A stretch of 27,633 nt of DNA from an uncultured Collinsella sp. Lineage in GTDB: Bacteria > Actinomycetota > Coriobacteriia > Coriobacteriales > Coriobacteriaceae. Position 1 is the stretch's first letter. Each line of letters begins with the position of its first letter. The notes under the pieces were generated by a model that was not told where the DNA came from, made no database searches, and worked only from the letters and a program-made list of their open reading frames with translations. The DNA is taken from contig UQLB01000026.1 of the NCBI GenBank assembly GCA_900541725.1, positions 1-27,633 on the forward strand, in the 5' to 3' direction. Both the position numbers and the translations under genes were made by a program. Of this stretch, positions 22,922 through 27,633 are shown one piece after another.

Positions 22922-22953
22922 CGGGCAGCATTGCGCACGGGCAGCATCGCGCA
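22922..22953. repeat. Two tandem 16-base units
   Basis: CGGGCAGCATTGCGCA is followed immediately by CGGGCAGCATCGCGCA, differing at one base. It lies just downstream of the rpsA terminator. Only two units are present. Confidence 0.8.
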
Positions 22954-22969
22954 CCTCAGCAACAAATGC

Positions 22970-23005
22970 AAAAAGGGACCCGTCCATTACGGACGGATCC
23001 CTTAA
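22970..23005 (-). terminator. Intrinsic terminator after rpsA
   Basis: On the minus strand AAGGGATCCGTCC pairs with GGACGGGTCCCTT (one G-U) around a 5-base loop, followed by a TTTTT run. It lies 23 bases past the rpsA stop. Confidence 0.9.
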
Positions 23006-23027
23006 AACAAGTGATCGTCAAACCGAT

Positions 23028-24194
23028 TTACTCGGCGTCGGTCTCCTCGTCCTTCTTCTCGGAAGGAAGCGGGGTAACCTCGATCTCGACACCCAGAGTC
23101 TCAGCAGCGGACTTCATGGACAGGGAGATACGACGACGGTCGAGGTCGATCTCCATGACCTTGACCTGAACCTTGTCGCCCACGTGGGTGACCTGAGAAG
23201 GCTGATCGACGTGCTTGTTGGCCATCTCGGAGATGTGAACCAGGCCCTCGATGCCCTCGCCCAGGTCGACGAAAGCGCCGAACGGGACAAGCTTGGTCAC
23301 AGTGCCCTCGACGATAGCGCCGACGGGGTACTTCTTGACCAGTGCGCGCCACGGATCCTCGGTGGTCTGCTTGAGACCCAGGGAGATGCGCTCGCGGTTG
23401 AGATCGACGTCGAGAACCTCGACCTCGACCTCCTGGCCGACCTTGACAACCTCGGAAGGATGGTTGACGTGGTTCCAGGAGAGCTCGGAGATGTGGATGA
23501 GGCCGTCGATGCCGCCGAGGTCGACGAAGGCGCCGAAGTCGACGATGGAGGAAACGGTGCCCTGGAGACGCATGCCAGACTTGAGCTTGGACAGGATCTC
23601 GGAGCGCTCGGCCTTACGGGACTCCTCGAGCACGACGCGACGGGAGAGGACGACGTTGTTGCGGTTGCGGTCCATCTCGATAACACGGGCCTCGATGCGG
23701 GTGCCCATGTAGGAGGTGAGGTCCTTGACGCGACGGAGGTCGACGAGGGAAGCAGGCAGGAAGCCACGCAGGCCGATGTCGAGAATCAGGCCGCCCTTGA
23801 CAACCTCGATAACCTCGCCCTCGACGTTCTCGCCTGAGTTGAACTTCTCCTCGATGCGGTTCCAAGCACGCTCGTACTCGGCACGCTTCTTGGACAGGAC
23901 CAGACGACCGTCCTTGTCCTCCTTCTGGAGAACCAGAGCCTCGATGGGATCACCGAGTGCAACGATGTCTGCAGGGTTAGCGTCCTTGCGGATGGACAGC
24001 TCGCGGACCGGGATAACGCCCTCGGACTTGAATCCGATGTCAACGAGCACCTCGTCATGCTCGATCTTAACGACAGTGCCGTTAACGAGATCGCCCTCAT
24101 CAAAGTCGGTAATCGTACCGTCGATGAGGTTGTTCATCTCCTCCTCGTTGACATCGTCAAGAGAGAAAATGGACGAGTTCTGAATCTCACTCAA
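23028..24194 (-). CDS. rpsA: 30S ribosomal protein S1 (four S1 domains)
   Basis: 388 residues with four S1 RNA-binding domains at about 35-102, 121-185, 206-275 and 291-361. Domains 3 and 4 have the classic VDFGAFVDLGGIDGLIHISEL and VPFGAFVDLGEGIEGLVHIS; the acidic tail ends EKKDEETDAE. The protein binds mRNA at the small subunit during initiation. Four domains is the usual actinobacterial form, shorter than the six of E. coli. The start is TTG at 24194, with AAGGGG seven bases before it; this keeps MSEIQNSSIFSL. A TTG start for such an abundant protein is slightly unusual. Confidence 0.96.
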   Translation of the reverse strand: MSEIQNSSIFSLDDVNEEEMNNLIDGTITDFDEGDLVNGTVVKIEHDEVLVDIGFKSEGVIPVRELSIRKDANPADIVALGDPIEALVLQKEDKDGRLVLSKKRAEYERAWNRIEEKFNSGENVEGEVIEVVKGGLILDIGLRGFLPASLVDLRRVKDLTSYMGTRIEARVIEMDRNRNNVVLSRRVVLEESRKAERSEILSKLKSGMRLQGTVSSIVDFGAFVDLGGIDGLIHISELSWNHVNHPSEVVKVGQEVEVEVLDVDLNRERISLGLKQTTEDPWRALVKKYPVGAIVEGTVTKLVPFGAFVDLGEGIEGLVHISEMANKHVDQPSQVTHVGDKVQVKVMEIDLDRRRISLSMKSAAETLGVEIEVTPLPSEKKDEETDAE

Positions 24195-24509
24195 AGGTGG
24201 ACCCCTTTCGAACTACGGGGCCCCGATTGCTAGGACCTACAGAAGGGTGCGACAAGCACACAACGTTTAGGAACACTCGGGAGCCGACAGATACTAATGT
24301 GACGCTTATGCAATCACGTTCGTATAGGTTACGGGGAAATGAGTTCGATTTCAAGCGTGAACTGCGATTTTTTACTCGTGTGGAGACTTTTTCGTAATCT
24401 TATGAACACACGTCTCCGCAACTTGACGATAACCAGCCAGGCATTCGGCTTTGGGGTAAAGTATCCGGAGCCAACGACTCTAGATCAAATTTACGAGAAA
24501 GGTGCCCGC
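24195..24509. other. Divergent intergenic region between rpsA and the HAD gene
   Basis: 315 bases, more AT-rich than the flanks. No ORF or RNA gene is supported. GGAGAC (about 24382-24387) and GTCTCC (about 24412-24417) form a weak long-range hairpin. I find no convincing -35/-10 pair for either gene, although rpsA must have a promoter or strong upstream signal here. Confidence 0.5.
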
Positions 24510-25268
24510 GTGCTCAAAGCAGTCGTTTTCGATATGGACGAAACGCTTCTTAGCATCAACCTCAACGCGTTCATCCTTCGCTATTTTAAGGATGTCTCGT
24601 CGATGCTCGCGGATATCGGTCGCCGCAGCCACGGTGGCACGATGGCACGCCTCGGCACTATCTTGGTCGACCTCAACGCCAATCGCCGAAGCGGCACGGA
24701 TAATCGCACCAATCTTGAGTTCTACCAAGAAGAGGTTGAGCGCCGGTGCGGCATTTGCCTCTCGGACCCACTCATCTACGAGGCGTTTACCTACTATGAC
24801 CGCGAAGTTCTTCCGTACAAGAACGACGATGTCATTAACGCCCACGCCATGCCGGGCGCACACGCCGCGCTCCAGGCCGTACAGGACGCAGGGCTGCGCT
24901 GCGCGCTCTTTACCAACCCCAGCTTTCCCCAGGGCGCCATCGAGTGCCGCATGGGTTGGGGCGACCTGGCCGACGCTCCCTTTGAGCTCGTCACGCACAT
25001 GGGAAACACCACCCGCTGCAAGCCCGATGCCACCTACTATCTAGAGCAGCTTCAGGTGATGGGGCTCGAGCCGCACGAGGTCCTTATGGTTGGCAACGAT
25101 CCCAAACGCGACTTCCCGTCCCCCGATTGCGGCATCCAAACCGCCTTTGTGGGCCAGGGCAAGCCCAGCCGAGCCACCTGGCGCGGAACCATGGAAGACT
25201 TCGCCCGCGACTTTAACGCCGTAGTAGAAGCCTTCTACGAACACCAAGTAGCCGACGAACTGTCGTAG
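24510..25268 (+). CDS. HAD-superfamily hydrolase
   Basis: 252 residues from a GTG at 24510 (AAAGG seven bases upstream), giving MLKAVVFDMDET with the nucleophile D8 and acid D10 in the first motif. Motif II is in LFTNPSF, motif III lysine in CKPDATYY, and motif IV MVGNDPKRDF. These are the catalytic residues of a haloacid-dehalogenase-type phosphatase. The substrate cannot be told. A longer ATG start at 24339 reads through non-homologous sequence and is rejected. It stands alone on the plus strand. Confidence 0.87.
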   Translation: MLKAVVFDMDETLLSINLNAFILRYFKDVSSMLADIGRRSHGGTMARLGTILVDLNANRRSGTDNRTNLEFYQEEVERRCGICLSDPLIYEAFTYYDREVLPYKNDDVINAHAMPGAHAALQAVQDAGLRCALFTNPSFPQGAIECRMGWGDLADAPFELVTHMGNTTRCKPDATYYLEQLQVMGLEPHEVLMVGNDPKRDFPSPDCGIQTAFVGQGKPSRATWRGTMEDFARDFNAVVEAFYEHQVADELS

Positions 25269-25300
25269 GACCCCTTGCTCCAAACCAAATATCGCCGCAG

Positions 25301-25428
25301 GTTGAGCACAAGTCAGCGAAAATGCCCCTAAGCGAGCAATGTGCCTTGAAAGAGGAGGGCATAGGCCTTCTGGCCATGCCCGACGATTGAAAGGCAGATT
25401 GCCGCTTAGGGGCGTTTGCAGCGTCAAC
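25301..25428. repeat. Long imperfect hairpin, diverged member of the A/B repeat family (copy C)
   Basis: 128 bases between convergent genes. Arms contain GCCCCTAAGCG/CGCTTAGGGGC, then GCAATGTGCCTT pairing with AAGGCAGATTGC (one mismatch). Between them lie GAAAGAGGAG (25348-25357), an apical hairpin GGCAT-A-GGCC-TTCT-GGCC-ATGCC, and CGACGATTGA (25381-25390). Copies A and B have, at the same places on the plus strand, GAAAGAGGAG or GAAAGAGACG and CGACAGTTTGA or CGACGGTTTGA, while their helices differ. The shared loop sequence with different stems makes common ancestry or function likely. Confidence 0.7.
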
Positions 25429-25430
25429 TG

Positions 25431-25458
25431 GTTACGCGGTTTGGTAAAACCGCGTAAC
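25431..25458 (-). terminator. Hairpin at the 3' end of the cysteine desulfidase gene
   Basis: GTTACGCGGTTT and AAACCGCGTAAC (12 bp, perfect) with a 4-base loop directly abut the stop codon at 25458-25460. No U-tract follows on the minus strand, so it is a poor classical terminator; it may act with copy C as a 3'-end structure. Confidence 0.45.
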
Positions 25459-26777
25459 TAGCACACCTGGGTTTTGCCGATCATGATGTTGAGGATCTCG
25501 ACGTCGGTGTCCTTCATGCCCACGCGGCCTACGTAGCCCATACTGGCGATCGTCTGCTCGACGGTATCTTGGATCAGGCCCTCGCCGGCGCGGAAGCCGC
25601 GACCCTGCATGGCCATATCATGGCCCAGAATCGCCGCATCGACGGCAGCCGAGATCTTGGCGGCACAGCTCGCTTTGGCGCCGTCGCACACGATGCCGCC
25701 CACGTTACCGAGCGTGTTCGAGACCGTCGCGCCAATCTGCTCGCGCGTGCCACCGCACAGCCAGGTAATCGCGGCGCCGGCGCCGCACGCGGCGCAAATA
25801 GCACCGCAAAACGCCGAGAGCGCACCAATATAGCTCTTGATATGCACGGCGATAAGATCGGACAGCATCACGGCGCGCACCAGGCGCTCGTGGTCGCAAC
25901 GCAGGTACTCGGCATACTCCATGACGGGCAATGCGCAGGTAATGCCCTGATTGCCCGAGCCGCACACAATGGCGACCGGCAGCGCGCAGCCGTTCATGCG
26001 GGCGTCGGACCCGGCGGCCGCACGGGCACGGGCACGGCAGGCGACGTCATCGGCACGAGCACCCAGCAGCGTACGACCCACCTCGGCGCCCCAAGCGTGC
26101 GCGAGGCCCTCGGCACTGATCGCGCCATTCAGCTCAATCTGACGCTCAACGGCAGCGCGGGCGTCCGCAATGTCACCGTCCTCGATAAAGTCGATGATGG
26201 TCTCGATCGACATGGGCGTGTCGGCGTTATCTGCCGCACGCTCGGCCACCACGCGCTCGGCGCAGGCGGCGCACTCCCCCGCCGACTTACCGCATACCGG
26301 AATACCGTCGAGCGTATGGCACGTGACATTAGTGTGGTGATCGGTAATCTCGACGACCGCGGTATGGCCCCCGGCCGTCGCAGTCACCTTGATGTAGAGG
26401 TTGGGCACACCCTCGACAAGCGACACATCGCAGTAGTCCGCATCGGCAAGCAGCTCGGCCACGCGGGCGCGGTCCGCGTCATCGACGCTCTCGAGCACCT
26501 CGAGCGCGCTCTTGGCGTCGCCGCCCACGGCACCCAGCACGGCCGCGGCTTCAATACCATGCATTCCGCCCGAGTTGGGCACGGTCACGCTCTTGACGTT
26601 CTTGATGATGTTGCCCGAGCAGGCAACATCCATATGATCGGGCTCGCAACCGAGCGTCTGGCTCGCCAGTGCCGCTGCATAGGCAACGGCAATGGGCTCG
26701 GTACAGCCGAGCGCGCAGACAAGCTCGCGGTTCAAAACATCGCAAAACGCGGCATCACGAAGGGAATCGGCAGGCAT
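25458..26777 (-). CDS. cyuA: L-cysteine desulfidase / serine dehydratase alpha-like protein (CyuA/UPF0597 family)
   Basis: 439 residues, close to E. coli CyuA (YhaM). It has ALGCTEPIAVAYAAA (C25), SGNIIKNVKSVTVPNSGG, CGSGNQG, and GGIVCDGAKASCAAKI, the cysteine-bearing motifs that hold an oxygen-sensitive [4Fe-4S] cluster. The family degrades L-cysteine to pyruvate, ammonia and sulfide; L-serine as substrate is the alternative annotation. Sulfide made here could feed MetY. AGGAG lies six bases before the ATG. The gene has its own promoter upstream and is not in an operon with its neighbours. The choice of cysteine over serine is inferred. Confidence 0.85.
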   Translation of the reverse strand: MPADSLRDAAFCDVLNRELVCALGCTEPIAVAYAAALASQTLGCEPDHMDVACSGNIIKNVKSVTVPNSGGMHGIEAAAVLGAVGGDAKSALEVLESVDDADRARVAELLADADYCDVSLVEGVPNLYIKVTATAGGHTAVVEITDHHTNVTCHTLDGIPVCGKSAGECAACAERVVAERAADNADTPMSIETIIDFIEDGDIADARAAVERQIELNGAISAEGLAHAWGAEVGRTLLGARADDVACRARARAAAGSDARMNGCALPVAIVCGSGNQGITCALPVMEYAEYLRCDHERLVRAVMLSDLIAVHIKSYIGALSAFCGAICAACGAGAAITWLCGGTREQIGATVSNTLGNVGGIVCDGAKASCAAKISAAVDAAILGHDMAMQGRGFRAGEGLIQDTVEQTIASMGYVGRVGMKDTDVEILNIMIGKTQVC

Positions 26778-26813
26778 AGGTATCTCCTACTTGTATAACG
26801 GGCTGGGCTCTCA

Positions 26814-26843
26814 ATAATAATTAGCTCTTTTATTTGATAACAA
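26814..26843 (-). promoter_or_regulatory. Candidate promoter and operator of cyuA
   Basis: On the minus strand TTGTTA (26838-26843), an 18-base spacer and TATTAT (26814-26819). An inverted repeat TTTGAT-N8-ATCAAA (26833-26852) covers the -35 box. It resembles an FNR/CRP half-site pair but the spacing (8 rather than 4-6) does not fit either. Confidence 0.45.
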
Positions 26844-26874
26844 TGCATCAAAAACCGCAACCCAGGTTCCGGTA

Positions 26875-26906
26875 GACGGCATTCAGGCGCAAACTGACGG
26901 CATTCA
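26875..26906. repeat. Direct repeat of GACGGCATTCA, 21 bases apart
   Basis: Two exact 11-base copies start at 26875 and 26896, exactly two helical turns apart, between the divergent cyuA and rpiB genes. This spacing is typical for tandem binding of an activator. It may also be chance. Confidence 0.6.
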
Positions 26907-26942
26907 TTCATGAGAAACCGGTCTTGTCGCATGCTAAAGCGT

Positions 26943-26971
26943 TTGACCAAAAAACGCTCGAGCGTTTACGC
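26943..26971 (+). promoter_or_regulatory. Palindrome and -35-like box upstream of rpiB
   Basis: TTGACC (26943-26948) is a fair -35. The perfect 16-base palindrome AAACGCTCGAGCGTTT (26952-26967), with a central CG like LacI-family operators, sits where the spacer would be. The expected -10 position reads TTACGC, which is weak. rpiB starts at 27050. Confidence 0.4.
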
Positions 26972-27049
26972 AAAAGTCGCGCTATCATGCAGTCGAACGC
27001 GGTAAACACCTTTAGCATTTGCGCCGCACAGACAAGAGAGGAACCATCC

Positions 27050-27517
27050 ATGAAGATCGGTATCGGTAACGACCACGCCGCCGTCGAGCTCAAGAACATC
27101 ATCTCCGAGCACCTGAAGGAGCGCGGCTGCGAGGTCGTGAACTTTGGCACCGACACCTCCGAGAGCTTTGACTACCCCATCGCCGGCTACAAGGTGGGTA
27201 AGGCCGTTGCCAACGGCGACGTCGACCTGGGCATCCTCATCTGTGGCACCGGTGTCGGGATTAGCCTGGCTGCCAACAAGGTCGAGGGCGTACGCGCCGT
27301 TGTGTGCTCCGAGCCCTTCAGCGCCAAGCTCTCCCGCATGCACAACAACACCAACGTGCTCGCCTTTGGTGCCCGTGTCGTGGGCTCCGAGCTCGCCAAG
27401 ATGATCGTCGACGAGTGGCTCGACGCCGAGTTTGAGGGCGGCCGTCACGAGCGTCGCGTTAACCTCCTCAACGAGATCGATCACACGCGCGGCCTCAAGG
27501 TCGTCGACGAGGCCTAA
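27050..27517 (+). CDS. rpiB: Ribose-5-phosphate isomerase B (RpiB/LacAB family)
   Basis: 155 residues, the usual length. Features are IGNDHAA (D8, H9), SFDYP, GILICGTGVGISLAANK with the catalytic cysteine C65, the H98 in MHNNTN, and NVLAFGARVVG. It interconverts ribose-5-phosphate and ribulose-5-phosphate in the pentose phosphate pathway; a LacAB-like or allose-phosphate role is possible for the family. ATG at 27050 with AGAGGA upstream; an earlier ATG at 26924 would run across the promoter palindrome. A strong terminator follows. Confidence 0.93.
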   Translation: MKIGIGNDHAAVELKNIISEHLKERGCEVVNFGTDTSESFDYPIAGYKVGKAVANGDVDLGILICGTGVGISLAANKVEGVRAVVCSEPFSAKLSRMHNNTNVLAFGARVVGSELAKMIVDEWLDAEFEGGRHERRVNLLNEIDHTRGLKVVDEA

Positions 27518-27541
27518 ACCACTCAGTGCCACAAGCTAACA

Positions 27542-27591
27542 GCAGGGGCCCGCTCGAAACACATGTCCGAGCGGGCCCCTGCATAGATTTT
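27542..27591 (+). terminator. Intrinsic terminator after rpiB
   Basis: GCAGGGGCCCGCTCG pairs perfectly with CGAGCGGGCCCCTGC (15 bp) around an 11-base loop, followed by ATAGATTTT. The U-tract is interrupted but the stem is very strong. Confidence 0.8.
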
Positions 27592-27596
27592 GGAAT

Positions 27597-27630
27597 AAAA
27601 GGGCGCCGCGGAGGGAGTTCCGCGGCGCCC
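27597..27630 (-). terminator. Terminator of a minus-strand gene beyond the window
   Basis: GGGCGCCGCGGA and TCCGCGGCGCCC form a perfect 12-bp stem with a 6-base loop; on the minus strand TTTTATT follows. It implies a gene converging on rpiB just right of the window. Confidence 0.8.
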
Positions 27631-27633
27631 AAG

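Noticed and set aside
22922..22953. CRISPR-like repeat
   Set aside because: Only two directly adjoining 16-base units without spacers; no cas genes nearby.
22767..23837. 356-residue plus-strand open frame
   Set aside because: It lies opposite rpsA and its terminator; its repetitive composition mirrors the S1 codons.

Overview
The window looks like chromosomal DNA of a high-GC anaerobic actinobacterium of the Coriobacteriia, most likely Collinsella or a close relative. This is inference from the gene set (selenium genes, 2-hydroxyacyl-CoA dehydratase-type proteins, a C_GCAxxG_C_C protein, a cysteine desulfidase), base composition and AAAGG/GGAGG ribosome sites. No phage, IS transposase, plasmid or CRISPR is visible. 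Most genes lie on the minus strand.

Layout by position: a partial tRNA-Pro and brnQ (1-1514). A selenium operon read right to left, selD-yedF-DUF3343-csd (4726 down to 1582). A dehydratase-type module, two HgdB-like paralogs and one ATP-dependent activase (8313 down to 4797), directly upstream of selD. A molybdenum block, moeA-mogA then modA-modB-modC (14159 down to 8743). A plus-strand pair, a CLC-F-like transporter and a lipid kinase (14371-16842). Then a GGQ release-factor-like protein, xpt, an MFS exporter and metY on the minus strand; a C_GCAxxG_C_C protein (+); yigZ, the RNase P RNA and rpsA (-); a HAD hydrolase (+); a cysteine desulfidase (-); and rpiB (+). Intrinsic terminators separate most units.

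How the genes fit together: Csd, the DUF3343 protein and YedF are the usual accompaniment of SelD in selenium-using anaerobes. SelD makes selenophosphate, and its own active-site residue is encoded by an in-frame TGA, so the organism must insert selenocysteine. The neighbouring mod, moeA and mogA genes supply molybdate and molybdopterin cofactor. Together they suggest selenium- and molybdenum-dependent enzymes encoded elsewhere. The two HgdB-like proteins share five N-terminal cysteines at identical spacing and one activase. They could be subunits of a 2-hydroxyacyl-CoA dehydratase or double-cubane-cluster reductases.

The least expected signal is a family of structured intergenic elements. 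Two 88-nt copies (84% identical) lie between the dehydratase-module genes; their differences are largely compensatory base-pair changes. A third, diverged copy at 25301-25428 keeps the same internal-loop sequence while its helices differ. Other points of interest are a ModB permease with an extra extracytoplasmic domain, a long leader with a possible small ORF before the dehydratase module, a palindrome inside the mod promoter, and a perfect 27-bp inverted repeat.
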